Below, piece by piece: positions 25,914 to 37,061 of a stretch of 39,841 nt of DNA. The translations under genes were made by a program, and so were the position numbers. Source of the DNA: Wenzhouxiangellaceae bacterium (GTDB lineage: Bacteria > Pseudomonadota > Gammaproteobacteria > Xanthomonadales > Wenzhouxiangellaceae); NCBI GenBank assembly GCA_028289455.1, contig JANQPN010000057.1:1-39841 (forward strand). The letters are read 5' to 3'. Under the pieces are notes generated by a model. It did not search any database, was not told the DNA's origin, and saw nothing but the letters and a program-made list of their open reading frames with translations. Every line of letters starts with the position of its first letter. Positions within the stretch are counted from its first letter, which is position 1.

Positions 25914-26390
25914 TTACTTTCCATCCCCCGTTTCAATCGGACGTTCCACCAAGCCACTGAAACTCGGCGCACCCTCACCACCTGGTACCCAAATGGTCAA
26001 TACAACTGCGGGTTCTTCACTGTGTACCGAATGGATCACGGTATCTCCGGGTTTCACAATGCCAATTTCACCAGGTCCCAGGACGGCATCTACACCATTC
26101 ACGCTATGACCGAATCGGCCGGACAAAACATAGAATATTTCTATAGCACCATGCAGATGACCGCTACCTGCATAGCCGGAAGGGAAGGTTAGCTCTGCGA
26201 CTTTCACTTCCTCACTGCCCAGGTTGGCATCTTCGACCAGTATCTTAGCCAGAAAGCTTTGATCTGCATTAGAGAAGATTCTTGTACCTTTTGTGGTGTA
26301 TTGGTACCCCGGTTGGCTCTCGTCCTGTGCCACCACTGTTACAGTGAATAGATAAAAGCCAAGAATTATTGATACGGCTCTAATCCACAT
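25914..26390 (-). CDS. Secreted cupin-domain protein
   Basis: 158 residues. A signal peptide (ILGFYLFTVTVVAQ) is followed by a single cupin: GHLHGAIEIFYVLSGRFGHSVNGVDAVLGPGEIGIVKPGDTVIHSV. The first motif has His, His, Glu as likely metal ligands, and a later His completes the site. Substrate unknown. GGGAGAA lies before the ATG. It stands between the cytochrome and the AlkD-like gene. Confidence 0.82.
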   Translation of the reverse strand: MWIRAVSIILGFYLFTVTVVAQDESQPGYQYTTKGTRIFSNADQSFLAKILVEDANLGSEEVKVAELTFPSGYAGSGHLHGAIEIFYVLSGRFGHSVNGVDAVLGPGEIGIVKPGDTVIHSVHSEEPAVVLTIWVPGGEGAPSFSGLVERPIETGDGK

Positions 26391-26522
26391 AAAGCGTTCT
26401 CCCAGGTTAGTCTAGATACCGTAGCTGGCGAGTGGTCACAGCCAGTACTTACGTCTATTTGCAGACTTGGTATACGAACAGTATCTTATGATGAAGTTCG
26501 GTTAAAGCTATCAGGAGGTAGC

Positions 26523-27230
26523 TTATACTCCGAGCTTTTCTTTGATGTAGTCACTAGTAAGGTGCTTCTCGACGTCGAAAGGATCGCATCTACCGTCGGG
26601 ATCAAAGTCGATTGGACCCATGAATTTTGCGACTTTCAAGGCAGGTCCATGCAAAGTCTTATTGCGACCACCCATACCCATCAAAGCAGATCCCATTGCC
26701 ATTTGCACATCAATTTCTTCAGCAACGACTGTATCGCCGATCCGTTCTATTTGCTCCAGGAAATAGGCATCATCCGGCGCGCTCTTCTTCTTGGATTTAG
26801 ACAACTCGTACAACAATCCATGACCACAGCGTTTACGCACAGGGTTATCGCTGACCATCCATTTGTCTGCTAATTCTTGGACAAAAGGGGTCTTAGCTAA
26901 TGGCGTACCGCACGCTGAAAACACATGGGCCAGGTAACCGCCATTCAGCTGCTCAACTTGCTGTTCGGCCTGTTCAGGCGTTATAAGCTTGGGGTCATCG
27001 ATTAGTAGAGCGATGATCTTGGCATCGTAGATATCGCTTTGCCAGAGTTCTAGTGCGAGTTCATGATTCTTGCCGACCTGCTTTGCTAACTTTCTCAGTT
27101 TGGTGAGACCGATGCCGAAGCTTTTGAGACCGGAGTCTTTAGCGCAGCGGTCATTCCAATGTTTGATGCCACGTTCGTCTTGGTTGGACTCTAGTAATGC
27201 AAGTACATCCTTAAGCTTCATATATGCCAT
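26523..27230 (-). CDS. AlkD-like DNA alkylation repair protein
   Basis: 235 residues made of helical repeat pairs. GIGLTKLRKLAKQVGKNHELALELWQSDIYDAKIIALLIDDP and HVFSACGTPLAKTPFVQELADKWMVSDNPVRKRCGHGLLYEL resemble the AlkD family, HEAT-like-repeat glycosylases that excise bulky alkylated bases such as 3-methyladenine without base flipping. This is a fairly distant member and the catalytic residues were not verified. ATG at 27230 or 27221 are both possible. It borders the AT-rich block at its 3' end side. Confidence 0.75.
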   Translation of the reverse strand: MAYMKLKDVLALLESNQDERGIKHWNDRCAKDSGLKSFGIGLTKLRKLAKQVGKNHELALELWQSDIYDAKIIALLIDDPKLITPEQAEQQVEQLNGGYLAHVFSACGTPLAKTPFVQELADKWMVSDNPVRKRCGHGLLYELSKSKKKSAPDDAYFLEQIERIGDTVVAEEIDVQMAMGSALMGMGGRNKTLHGPALKVAKFMGPIDFDPDGRCDPFDVEKHLTSDYIKEKLGV

Positions 27231-27413
27231 CTTAATTACAAAAAAGCGTTATTCATCCTAAAACAACATACGTGGTATGTAAACCAGCTCATAGAAAGCA
27301 GCTTAACTTCCTAACATATTTATGTAATCTTTTTAAGATTAAAGTGCTAGCTCTAACTATACAATATAAAACTTATATCCGACATATAAAGCAGCCCTAA
27401 AGGCTAGCTACAG

Positions 27414-28223
27414 TTACTCCCAAAGTTTTTTTGACTCCGTAGATAATGATTTTGATATAGCATGATAAACCAAAAATACTGAAACTAGCGCAAACAATGT
27501 CCACCCAATTATCAAACTATGTTTAGGCCATACTGCTATTTCTTTTTCAACTGTAGTAATTTCCGCACCGAGGAACTCAAGAATTACTGTTGGCAGCATA
27601 TTTGGAGCCGATTCTTGGTCAAACAGTAATATCCCGAATAATATAAGGCCCATAGAAAGTAAGACTTTAATAATCTCATATCTTTCTTTATATTGCTTGA
27701 CAAAAATATTCTTGCCCTCACCAGAAACTTTCACAACATTTGCATCCTTGTTATCCGCAGTGATAATTGATGCATGCACTATTCCTCTTTCGTTTATATA
27801 TGGAATGAATAATGTGACACTATTTAAAGAGCCCAATGAGCGAATGAACTTTATGTCGTATGCCTCGCCATTCTCAGGAATGCTTGAAAACTCCAATACT
27901 TTAGTGTCTTGATCGAATTCTATGTGCAATCTAATATCTTCTACAACATCATTACCAGTATTTTTGATAGTTATGGAATGGCCATAAGCATTAGATACCA
28001 TCACCTGACTGTTATCTTCAACATTTCCTGTTAACACTGATTCTCTAACTGTGACATTTAAGCATTGCTCCTCTTTTGGTTTAAATTTTATTAAAGGAGT
28101 AGATGATGTATGATATACAATATGCTTTTTGCTTTTTTGAGAACGGATTGTAAATATAGCAATTAAAATACCAGCTATTGCACTTAGAACGTTTTGAATT
28201 ATTAATTCAGTAATGCTATTCAT
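27414..28223 (-). CDS. Membrane protein of AT-rich operon (three predicted helices)
   Basis: 269 residues. An N-terminal helix (NVLSAIAGILIAIFTI), a polar beta-rich domain (VRESVLTGN...GHSITIKNTGNDVVEDIRLHIEFD, about 60-175) and two C-terminal helices (IIKVLLSMGLILFGILLF and SLIIGWTLFALVSVFLVYHA). No known family. It is the last gene of the AT-rich block, 177 bp after the GTP cyclohydrolase gene; low GC matches its neighbours. No clear Shine-Dalgarno before the ATG at 28223. Sensor or receptor-like arrangement is inferred from the topology only. Confidence 0.6.
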   Translation of the reverse strand: MNSITELIIQNVLSAIAGILIAIFTIRSQKSKKHIVYHTSSTPLIKFKPKEEQCLNVTVRESVLTGNVEDNSQVMVSNAYGHSITIKNTGNDVVEDIRLHIEFDQDTKVLEFSSIPENGEAYDIKFIRSLGSLNSVTLFIPYINERGIVHASIITADNKDANVVKVSGEGKNIFVKQYKERYEIIKVLLSMGLILFGILLFDQESAPNMLPTVILEFLGAEITTVEKEIAVWPKHSLIIGWTLFALVSVFLVYHAISKSLSTESKKLWE

Positions 28224-28400
28224 TTTTAACTTTTAGATTAGTAAAATATAATATTTAATATTATTAAGGGTACTATATTCACACTATTTGTTGGCACCTT
28301 CTCTAATTTATATTTGATATTGTTATTACAGAATCTGTAATTATATTTTATAAACTTTCACTTGTTTCAAATCAAGACTTTTATGACTGCTTTACAAGAA

Positions 28401-28958
28401 TCACTTACTGATTTCGCCTGAACGAATATACTTACATTCTTTATTTAGAGTTCCTTTTGCATATACCACCTCAGTCCAACTGTTATCGTCAGATGGGCCT
28501 CTGCTACAAATGCATAAATGCTTTGCTCTTGTAATTACACGAACACCTTTAGCTGACAAGCAAGCCATAATATCGTCTGCAATATCCTTAGTCATTGTTT
28601 CTTGTATTTGCAGCCTTCTTGCATGCACATCTTTAACTAACCTAACAATTTTCCCTAACCCTGTTATTATTTCATTAGGGTGATAAATCACATCAGCTTT
28701 ACCAAAAAATGGAGCAAAATGATGCGCGCAGTAAGTATAAAACCCAATACTTCCGACATGCACTGTACCTGAATATGCATCTACGCGACATGTTTCATTC
28801 AAGACATCTTCTCCTCTTAAATTATAACCTGAGAATAATTCGGCAAATGATCTTCTAATTCTTTTTCCGGAAGCAAGTAATTCATTCTTTATGATATTTC
28901 CATTTTCAAAATCAAATAACTGGTCAATATTACTTAGCTCAATACTCTCTCTATTCAT
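28401..28958 (-). CDS. folE: GTP cyclohydrolase I homologue (divergent FolE)
   Basis: 185 residues from the ATG at 28958, whose ATGA overlaps the methyltransferase stop and is preceded by GAGAG. The family core is clear: YC-A-HHFAPFFGKADVIYHP, GLGKIVRLVKDVHARRLQIQETMT and HLCICSRG. The Cys, two His and the later His and Cys that bind zinc and GTP in E. coli FolE are all present. The usual GLSKI Ser is Gly, QER is QET, and the C-terminal TTTT loop is SWTEVV, so it is diverged. Family members convert GTP to 7,8-dihydroneopterin triphosphate, the entry to folate and 7-deazaguanine synthesis. Its use in this operon is unknown. Confidence 0.83.
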   Translation of the reverse strand: MNRESIELSNIDQLFDFENGNIIKNELLASGKRIRRSFAELFSGYNLRGEDVLNETCRVDAYSGTVHVGSIGFYTYCAHHFAPFFGKADVIYHPNEIITGLGKIVRLVKDVHARRLQIQETMTKDIADDIMACLSAKGVRVITRAKHLCICSRGPSDDNSWTEVVYAKGTLNKECKYIRSGEISK

Positions 28959-29686
28959 AATTCTCTCATTCTTGAATGAACCCATACAGATTCAGGAATA
29001 TCTAACTCTGGCCGCTCAAGTGCATCATCTAAAACATTACTTGCTCGTGCAATTATGCGAGCCGATACAGTTGCATCCATGATGAATCTAACAATCACAT
29101 ATGCCAATTCATGAAATGTGCGACACGTTAATTTAGCTGTGAATTTTTTCCTATCAACTAAAGACATCTCTGGGGGTGCGAAATCAACCTTAACTTCACA
29201 ATTATGATTTGGTACTATTTTCTTTAACTCAGTTATCAATCCCCAAAATAAACCTGTATTATCATTTCTAACCTCGATGATATTAATTGGTCTAATTTTA
29301 TTTATTTGGCGTTTAAGTTGTTCTAAATCAGAATCTAGATACTGGATAACATGTGATAATAAAACTGTACCATCGAAGGGAATTTGACCTAACCCCATCC
29401 TTAAAAAGTCCCCAACTATCCATTTATGATTTTTTGATAGATTTGGAACTATTTCTTCATTTCGATCAATTAAATATGCTTTGGTATCAGGGAATGCATT
29501 ATTGGCAATATCGCCGACGCCAGAACCAATATCTATAACAGGTCCAACTATATATTTTTTAAAATGATTAGATAGAATGCTAGAAATTATCTTGTTCTCA
29601 TTACATAGAGCAGACTTAAACTCCCTGAATGTCGCTTGGCCTTTCATTTTTCTGTGAATACACTGATATTCGCTATCCTTTGCCAA
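28955..29686 (-). CDS. SAM methyltransferase of the AT-rich operon
   Basis: 243 residues. PVIDIGSGVGD is motif I, AYLIDRNEEIV the acidic motif II, and WIVGDFLRMGLGQIPFDGTVLLSHVIQYLD motif III/IV. The C-terminal part (about 155-243) is a specific extension of unknown role. Start: TTG at 29686 overlaps the upstream gene by 14 bp with AGAG 6 nt before; an ATG at 29647 lacks a ribosome site. Target unknown. Its stop overlaps the folE start, so the two proteins are made together. Confidence 0.75.
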   Translation of the reverse strand: MAKDSEYQCIHRKMKGQATFREFKSALCNENKIISSILSNHFKKYIVGPVIDIGSGVGDIANNAFPDTKAYLIDRNEEIVPNLSKNHKWIVGDFLRMGLGQIPFDGTVLLSHVIQYLDSDLEQLKRQINKIRPINIIEVRNDNTGLFWGLITELKKIVPNHNCEVKVDFAPPEMSLVDRKKFTAKLTCRTFHELAYVIVRFIMDATVSARIIARASNVLDDALERPELDIPESVWVHSRMREL

Positions 29687-30578
29687 TTATTTCTCTAAGA
29701 TTTGCAAGCAAATTACTAGCTTGCCTGAAGAAAATCGCAGTACACGTCGCAGATAACATAACTAGAATTAAAGGGAAATGATTGCTAACTATAACCATAA
29801 TATTCTTTTGATTTATAACCTCTAAAATCAAATATGCAAGCAAAGATATTCCGACAGACATAATTAATATTCTTATGAATTTCTCCCATTTTGAACCGGA
29901 AAAAAGCTGTGATATAGCTGCACCAACACCTAAGCATATTAATAATATTGCAATATTTTCTTTTAGCAAGAGCATCAACTTTAGATAAACCGGGTCTTCA
30001 TTTACCTTAATTTCAAATCTAATTGCGCCGTTATTTCCTAAAATAATATGTTTATGCTGAAGTGTCTGCATCTCTCTTGGGTAGTCTGCGCCAAATGTTA
30101 CAGTTGTAATCTCTCCCCAATCAGGCCGGTTGACACGTACATGTTTGATTGGAAGAAAATTATCTTCCAATTTCTCCCTCATAATATCGATATGCTGCCC
30201 CTGCACTAGATTCATTTCTAAGCGATAGTCTACATCTTCCTCATTTAAAACTGGTTGGCTATCAAAGAAAACGCCTACGCTTTCACTAACCTCACCTGTT
30301 ACACCAACAAAGAAGTTTTGAACATCTCCATCACTTGCCCTGTGAATTGTTCCATAGAACGGCGGACCACCTTCTGAGAAAGTCCTTGCTGTGGTATTTC
30401 GTTTTAGACCAATTAGAGTAAAGATTGGTGACATGCCAATCACAGGAAATGAAACATATGCATTTACACTACCAGTTTTATCAAACTCTAAATGCAATTG
30501 ACCGTATTGAGTTTGCGCATTGCACATTGATGCAGTTAATATGATTAAAAAAACGAAACCAATTCTAATGAACCACAT
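29673..30578 (-). CDS. Exported-domain membrane protein of the AT-rich operon
   Basis: 301 residues. A signal peptide (IGFVFLIILTASMCNA) precedes an outside beta-rich domain (about 25-205), then three C-terminal helices (ENIAILLICLGVGAAISQLF, ILIMSVGISLLAYLILEV, IMVIVSNHFPLILVMLSATCTAIFF). The topology suggests an exported domain tethered to the membrane. No family recognised. It lies 32 bp after the transporter gene and overlaps the methyltransferase start. Confidence 0.6.
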   Translation of the reverse strand: MWFIRIGFVFLIILTASMCNAQTQYGQLHLEFDKTGSVNAYVSFPVIGMSPIFTLIGLKRNTTARTFSEGGPPFYGTIHRASDGDVQNFFVGVTGEVSESVGVFFDSQPVLNEEDVDYRLEMNLVQGQHIDIMREKLEDNFLPIKHVRVNRPDWGEITTVTFGADYPREMQTLQHKHIILGNNGAIRFEIKVNEDPVYLKLMLLLKENIAILLICLGVGAAISQLFSGSKWEKFIRILIMSVGISLLAYLILEVINQKNIMVIVSNHFPLILVMLSATCTAIFFRQASNLLANLREIIGKG

Positions 30579-30610
30579 TACCAGCCCCTCGCTATATTCT
30601 TTATACTAAA

Positions 30611-31300
30611 TCACTCTGTATTAGTATTATTTAATTCTCTTTCTTTGAAACTTTTCATGGCATAAATGAATGGGGTATCAAATATTGCCACAATTATTTT
30701 AAACAGCCATGCTACCAAAATAATAGATATTAAATCTGGCACATAATAGAAGGCGATTGAATATACAATTATTGAATCAATCAATTGAGAGACAATTGTA
30801 GATGAGTTATTTCTGACAAAAAGAGGTAAATTTGGATGCTTCTCTTTTAAATAGCCATATATTCTGATATCTATATTTTGAGATATCATATACGCCAACG
30901 CACTACCAATAAATAAATTAGGAATAAACGATAACACCTCACTAAGGCCGTTCCCAATAGCATCTCCTTCGACTGGTGGAAATGATGCAATTAACTGGCC
31001 TAATACTGTAACTGCTATTAACGCTAAAAACCCTTTCCAAACTGCTGTTCTCGCTGCAGCTTTCCCATAGAACTCATGTAGCGCATCTGTCGCCAGAAAT
31101 ATTCCGGCATATATTGGCGTGGCAATGCTTGCAGTCACCCCAAAAACAGTAATTAGCTTACCAGCAGTAAACGTGGTTGTTACTATTAATATGGTTACGA
31201 CAGTATGAATCCAATACTTACCTAATGTAAAGCCCAACAGGACAAGACCTAAAGCCGCAATCATTATTAGTAGAAATGTAAGCTCCCCAGAGAACACCAT
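30611..31300 (-). CDS. YhhQ/VUT family queuosine-precursor-type transporter
   Basis: 229 residues with about six helices. ATDALHEFYGKAAARTAVWKGF and FVRNNSSTIVSQLIDSIIVYSIAFYY are the family hallmarks, including the conserved Asn-x-Ser-Thr and D-S region. E. coli YhhQ imports the queuosine precursors preQ0 and preQ1; related transporters take up other substrates. No preQ1 riboswitch was seen upstream. GGGG lies 7 nt before the ATG. It is the first gene of the AT-rich operon, followed by a membrane protein, a methyltransferase and a GTP cyclohydrolase I homologue. Confidence 0.88.
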   Translation of the reverse strand: MVFSGELTFLLIMIAALGLVLLGFTLGKYWIHTVVTILIVTTTFTAGKLITVFGVTASIATPIYAGIFLATDALHEFYGKAAARTAVWKGFLALIAVTVLGQLIASFPPVEGDAIGNGLSEVLSFIPNLFIGSALAYMISQNIDIRIYGYLKEKHPNLPLFVRNNSSTIVSQLIDSIIVYSIAFYYVPDLISIILVAWLFKIIVAIFDTPFIYAMKSFKERELNNTNTE

Positions 31301-31538
31301 AGTTAAACCCCAATTGAACTAGGCCTAAAAAATATTTACTTATATGAAACTTCTAGAAAATAGCCATCCCAAGGTTAAATTGTGGCCACTAATTACACTG
31401 ATGTCAATTATCACTTTGATATCCTTATCATGAATCATGACATCTTACCTATCCACTGATAGTCCAGCTTAGGTCAAATACTGATTTCTTTGATTTGATC
31501 AGCAGTAGATTGAGCAAATATTTATGAGCAAGCGTTAT

Positions 31539-31961
31539 TTATCGACTAATCTTCTTTCGCAACCGCGCCAAAGCCTGTAACTGCGCCTGCGCCATCGCCA
31601 GCTGCGCCTGCACTTCAGCAATATCATGCTCCCCTGCACGATCTGCCAGTGCCCGCTCAGCTTCTTCTTTGGCCGCCATAGCTGCAGCTTCATCTAGGTC
31701 TTCAGCACGTTCGGCGGTGTCGGCCAGAACGGTGACCAGGTGGGGTTGGATTTCGAGGAGACCGCCGGATACGTAGAAATCCAGTTCTTCACCATCTGCC
31801 TGTTGCAGGCGAACCTGGCCCGGGGCCAGTTTGGTCAGCAGCGGGGCATGACGCGGGGCAATACCCAGCTCGCCCATCTGGCCGGTGGCGAAAACCATGG
31901 TGGCTTCTCCGGAAAAGATGGATTTTTCAGCGCTGACGATGTCGCATTTGATGGTGTTCAT
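31539..31961 (-). CDS. atpC: ATP synthase epsilon subunit
   Basis: 140 residues. The N-terminal beta barrel (CDIVSAEKSIFSGEATMVFATGQMGELGIAPRHAPLLT) and C-terminal helical pair (EEAERALADRAGEHDIAEVQAQLAMAQAQL) are complete. It is the last gene of the operon; no strong terminator was found in the AT-rich sequence after it. Confidence 0.98.
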   Translation of the reverse strand: MNTIKCDIVSAEKSIFSGEATMVFATGQMGELGIAPRHAPLLTKLAPGQVRLQQADGEELDFYVSGGLLEIQPHLVTVLADTAERAEDLDEAAAMAAKEEAERALADRAGEHDIAEVQAQLAMAQAQLQALARLRKKISR

Positions 31962-32013
31962 TACTTAATACCGTGTTCTGTATGGAGGTTTTGACTCTGT
32001 TCAGAAGACAGCC

Positions 32014-33423
<1,410 letters not shown>

Positions 33424-33972
33424 TTACAGCGCGGTCGCAACACCGGCGCTGGTCTGGGTTTCTTGATTGGTAATCAGTTCGCGGACCGTCAAATCAGCAA
33501 ACTTGGTATATAACTTATCCAGCCGGGATTCGGCATCCACCGGATCGCCACCCCGCTGGGTGTAATTGGCCTTAATACGGAAAACGCCTTTGCTCTCTCC
33601 GCCACCGCCCAGCAGCTCTATCTGCCCGGCCATGTAATCGGTGCTGACGCTGGCAGCACGGCTGCCGGAACGCAAGAACACTTCCAGTATGGTTACCTGT
33701 AACTCGTCAGTGGCCTGCTCGCTGATCAATGACCGCCGATCCAGCCCGCTGTAAATAATTTCAGATAACCGTTTGGCTTCCGTCTGCGGCTGCTGCAGAA
33801 TGCTGACATCCTGCCAGTCCACCGTTACCCGGCCCAACTGCAGCGGACCAAAGGTTTTCTGCTGTACGCCGGTGCTGGCCACCGCCTGCTGTGGCACCTG
33901 CGCAGGCACAAACACCGTACATGCGGCCAGCATGCTCAGCATCAATCCTGTTATCAGCGCCCGTAAAATCAT
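33424..33972 (-). CDS. Lipoprotein inserted between atpG and atpD
   Basis: 182 residues. LSMLAAC gives a lipobox with acylated C18; Thr at +2 suggests outer-membrane sorting. The mature part (TFGPLQLGRVTVDWQDVSILQQPQTEAKRLSEIIYSGLDRRSL...) has no recognised enzyme motif; its layout is loosely like small DUF4410-type outer-membrane lipoproteins. It starts 5 bp after the atpG stop and ends 18 bp before the atpD start, so it must be part of the ATP synthase transcript. This position is unusual: the gamma-to-beta junction normally holds no gene. Could be a recent insertion or an assembly or stoichiometry modifier. Confidence 0.8.
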   Translation of the reverse strand: MILRALITGLMLSMLAACTVFVPAQVPQQAVASTGVQQKTFGPLQLGRVTVDWQDVSILQQPQTEAKRLSEIIYSGLDRRSLISEQATDELQVTILEVFLRSGSRAASVSTDYMAGQIELLGGGGESKGVFRIKANYTQRGGDPVDAESRLDKLYTKFADLTVRELITNQETQTSAGVATAL

Positions 33973-33977
33973 TGTGC

Positions 33978-34847
33978 TTATACCGCTGCCGCACCACCGA
34001 CAATTTCGGAAATTTCCTGGGTAATCGCTGCCTGACGGGCTTTGTTGTAAGCCAGATTCAGATCATCGATCAGGTTCGACGCGTTGTCCGAGGCGCTCTT
34101 CATCGCCACCATGCGGGCAGCATGTTCACTGGCCAGGTTTTCCAGCACAGCCTGGTACACCAGCGATTCCACATAACGGGTCAATACTTCGTCCAGCAGC
34201 TCACGGGCTTCCGGCTCGTAAATATAATCCCAATGCTGCAGCAGCTGATCACCGTCTTCCGCTTCAGGCAGCGGCAGCAGCGGGCTGACCAGAGCCTCCT
34301 GCGACATGGTGTTGATGAAATCGTTAAACGCCAGTTGCAGCTTGTCCAGCTCACCGTCACGGTAAGCATCCAGCACGGTTTTCATCACGCCGATCAAATC
34401 AGCAATCTGCGGCTTTTCACCGATGTTGGCAGTGTGTGCCACCACTTCAATACCAGTGATATTGCGGAAGAACTGGCTGGCCTTGCGGCCGATGGTGACT
34501 ACTTTGATCTCTGCGCCGGCTTCACGCTGGGCATGCATATCGGCCAGCACCTTGCGAAACAGGTTGGTGTTCAAACCACCGCACAGGCCGCGATCCGTAG
34601 ATACCACAATGTAACCCACCGCTTTGACCTCATCGCGGGTCACCGTGAAGGGATGCCGGTACTCCGGGGTAGCAGCCGATAAATGGCTGATCACCTGCCT
34701 GATCATGCGCGTATAGGGGCGTGATGCTGACATCAACTCCTGCGATTTTTTGATCTTGCTGGCCGAGACCATTTCCAGCGCTTTGGTCACCTTACGGGTG
34801 TTCTTTACGCTGCGAATCTTGCTGACAATTTCTCTTGCGCCTGACAT
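33978..34847 (-). CDS. atpG: ATP synthase gamma subunit
   Basis: 289 residues. The N-terminal [28 protein letters not shown] and the C-terminal [34 protein letters not shown] coiled helices that form the central shaft are intact, as is [13 protein letters not shown] in the middle. Usual length. Confidence 0.99.
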   Translation of the reverse strand: MSGAREIVSKIRSVKNTRKVTKALEMVSASKIKKSQELMSASRPYTRMIRQVISHLSAATPEYRHPFTVTRDEVKAVGYIVVSTDRGLCGGLNTNLFRKVLADMHAQREAGAEIKVVTIGRKASQFFRNITGIEVVAHTANIGEKPQIADLIGVMKTVLDAYRDGELDKLQLAFNDFINTMSQEALVSPLLPLPEAEDGDQLLQHWDYIYEPEARELLDEVLTRYVESLVYQAVLENLASEHAARMVAMKSASDNASNLIDDLNLAYNKARQAAITQEISEIVGGAAAV

Positions 34848-34891
34848 GATTGCGTTCCGTCTGCGGTTATGGGTTCAAAATCCAGTGATAC

Positions 34892-36439
34892 TTACCAGCT
34901 GCCGGTTTTGCTGAAATCTGCCACGGCTTCGCCCATTTGCGCAGCCATGTCATCATTCCAGTCACCGGTGCTGTTGATCTGATTCATGAACTCAGCATGG
35001 TTGTTGTTCATAAACGCGTGCAGTGCCGACTCAAATGAACCGACTTTATCCAACGGCTGGTCATCCAGGAAGCCTTCGTTGGCAGCAAACAGACTGACCG
35101 CCATTTCAGCGATGCTCAACGGGCTGTATTGCGGCTGCTTCATCAGCTCGGTAACACGCTGACCACGTTCCAGCTGTGCCCGGGTGGTTTTATCCAGGTC
35201 CGAGGCAAACTGAGCAAACGCCGCCAGTTCACGATACTGCGCCAGTGCCAGACGAACACCGCCGCCCAGCTTCTTGATGATTTTGGTCTGGGCCGCACCA
35301 CCTACACGAGATACCGACAAACCGGCGTTAATTGCAGGACGGATACCGGCATTGAACAGATCGGTTTCGAGGAAGATCTGACCATCGGTAATCGAAATCA
35401 CGTTGGTCGGAACGAATGCGGAAACGTCACCGGCCTGGGTTTCAATAATTGGCAGCGCGGTCAATGAACCGGTCTTGCCTTTCACTTCACCGTTGGTCAG
35501 TTTTTCCACCTGCTCGGCGTTGATCCGCGCAGCACGTTCCAGCAGACGGGAGTGGAGATAGAATACGTCACCCGGATACGCTTCACGACCCGGCGGACGG
35601 CGCAGCAGCAGTGATACCTGGCGATACGCCCAGGCCTGCTTGGTCAGATCATCATAGATAATCAGCGCGTCTTCACCGCGGTCGCGGAAGTATTCGCCCA
35701 TCGCACAACCTGCATAGGGTGCGATGTACTGCATGGCTGCAGATTCGGAAGCACTGGCGTTTACCACAATGGTGTGGTCCATGGCGCCGTGTTCTTCCAG
35801 TTTGCGGACCACGCCGGAAACTGAAGACTGCTTCTGGCCAACCGCCACATAAATACATTTGATGCCGGTGCCTTTCTGGTTGATGATCGCATCGATGGCC
35901 ACAGCGGTTTTACCGGTCTGGCGGTCACCAATGATCAGCTCACGCTGGCCACGGCCAATCGGCACCATCGAGTCGATGGATTTCAGACCGGTCTGTACCG
36001 GCTCGGATACCGACTGACGGCTGATAACGCCTGGCGCCACTTTTTCGATCGGCTGGAAGTTGTCACTGTTGACCGGGCCTTTACCGTCAATCGGGTTACC
36101 CAGTGCATCAACCACACGGCCCAGCAGGCTTTCACCCACCGGCACTTCCAGAATACGACCGGTACATTTCACCGTATCGCCTTCAGAAATGTGACCGTAC
36201 TCACCCAATACCACAGCGCCGACTGAATCACGCTCCAGGTTCAGCGCCAGTCCGTAGGTGTTGCCCGGGAACTCAATCATTTCGCCCTGCATGGCATCAG
36301 CCAGACCGTGTACGCGGCAGATACCGTCAGAAACACTGACCACGGTACCTTCGTTACGCGCATCCGCGGCAACCTGCAGTTGTTCTACACGCTGACGAAT
36401 CAGTTCGCTGATTTCAGATGGGTTAAGTTGCGTTTGCAT
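34892..36439 (-). CDS. atpA: ATP synthase alpha subunit
   Basis: 515 residues. P-loop GDRQTGKT (171-178), [18 protein letters not shown], and the arginine-finger region [10 protein letters not shown] are present. Full length with no odd features. Confidence 0.99.
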   Translation of the reverse strand: MQTQLNPSEISELIRQRVEQLQVAADARNEGTVVSVSDGICRVHGLADAMQGEMIEFPGNTYGLALNLERDSVGAVVLGEYGHISEGDTVKCTGRILEVPVGESLLGRVVDALGNPIDGKGPVNSDNFQPIEKVAPGVISRQSVSEPVQTGLKSIDSMVPIGRGQRELIIGDRQTGKTAVAIDAIINQKGTGIKCIYVAVGQKQSSVSGVVRKLEEHGAMDHTIVVNASASESAAMQYIAPYAGCAMGEYFRDRGEDALIIYDDLTKQAWAYRQVSLLLRRPPGREAYPGDVFYLHSRLLERAARINAEQVEKLTNGEVKGKTGSLTALPIIETQAGDVSAFVPTNVISITDGQIFLETDLFNAGIRPAINAGLSVSRVGGAAQTKIIKKLGGGVRLALAQYRELAAFAQFASDLDKTTRAQLERGQRVTELMKQPQYSPLSIAEMAVSLFAANEGFLDDQPLDKVGSFESALHAFMNNNHAEFMNQINSTGDWNDDMAAQMGEAVADFSKTGSW

Positions 36440-36520
36440 AGTTTTGCTTCCTTCAACAGCCGCCCTGCGGCTGTACCGTTTTATTCGTTTACTTGGTGTT
36501 CAATATTGCTTCTAATACCG

Positions 36521-37060
36521 TCAGGCGCGGGAAATCTGTTGCGCCAGACGTTCCAGGCGACCACGCGCCGAACCATCAATTACCTGATCGCCGGCCCGGA
36601 TAATTGCACCGGCCATTAAATCTTCATCGATGCTCACGCTCAGCTCGATATTCCGGCCGAACCGCTCGGCCAGACTCTCGCGCAGACGCTGCTGCTGTTC
36701 ATCATCCATTGGCATGGCGCTGATCACCTCAACGTTCAGGCGATCTTCTGCCTGGGCGCGCAATTGCTCATACTGGGCGGCAATTTCGCCGACCAGCGGC
36801 AGACGCTGGTTTTCCGCCAGCACTCTGACCAGATTGGCACCTGCCTCAGACAACGCCAGCCCGGCCACACCGATAATCAAATCGGCCAGCTCCTGTTGCG
36901 GCATCCGCGGATGGCCGATCAGACGATCAATTTCAGCATCACTGACGATTTCATTTAAAACCACCAGCTGCTGGCTGAATTGCGCCAGGGTGTGACGTTC
37001 GGATGCATGCGCAAAAAGCGCTTTGGCATACGGCCTGGCCAGTGTCGATAAACCTTGCAT
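36521..37060 (-). CDS. atpH: ATP synthase delta subunit
   Basis: 179 residues. STLARPYAKALFAHA at the N-terminus and VSIDEDLMAGAIIRAGDQVIDGSARGRLERL at the C-terminus are family signatures. Forms the stator cap on F1. Its start lies 1 bp after the atpF stop. Confidence 0.97.
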   Translation of the reverse strand: MQGLSTLARPYAKALFAHASERHTLAQFSQQLVVLNEIVSDAEIDRLIGHPRMPQQELADLIIGVAGLALSEAGANLVRVLAENQRLPLVGEIAAQYEQLRAQAEDRLNVEVISAMPMDDEQQQRLRESLAERFGRNIELSVSIDEDLMAGAIIRAGDQVIDGSARGRLERLAQQISRA

Positions 37061-37061
37061 A

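Noticed and set aside
27325..27341. Small AT inverted repeat TAATCTT-TTT-AAGATTA after the AT-rich operon
   Set aside because: Weak all-AT stem without a GC core, so not called a terminator.
31301..31400. Possible preQ1 riboswitch before the YhhQ-type transporter gene
   Set aside because: The leader lacks the stem and A-rich tail of preQ1 class I; no recognisable riboswitch fold was seen.
33891..34682. Long open frame on the plus strand opposite atpG
   Set aside because: Antisense to atpG with low-complexity His/Gln-rich composition and no start signal.
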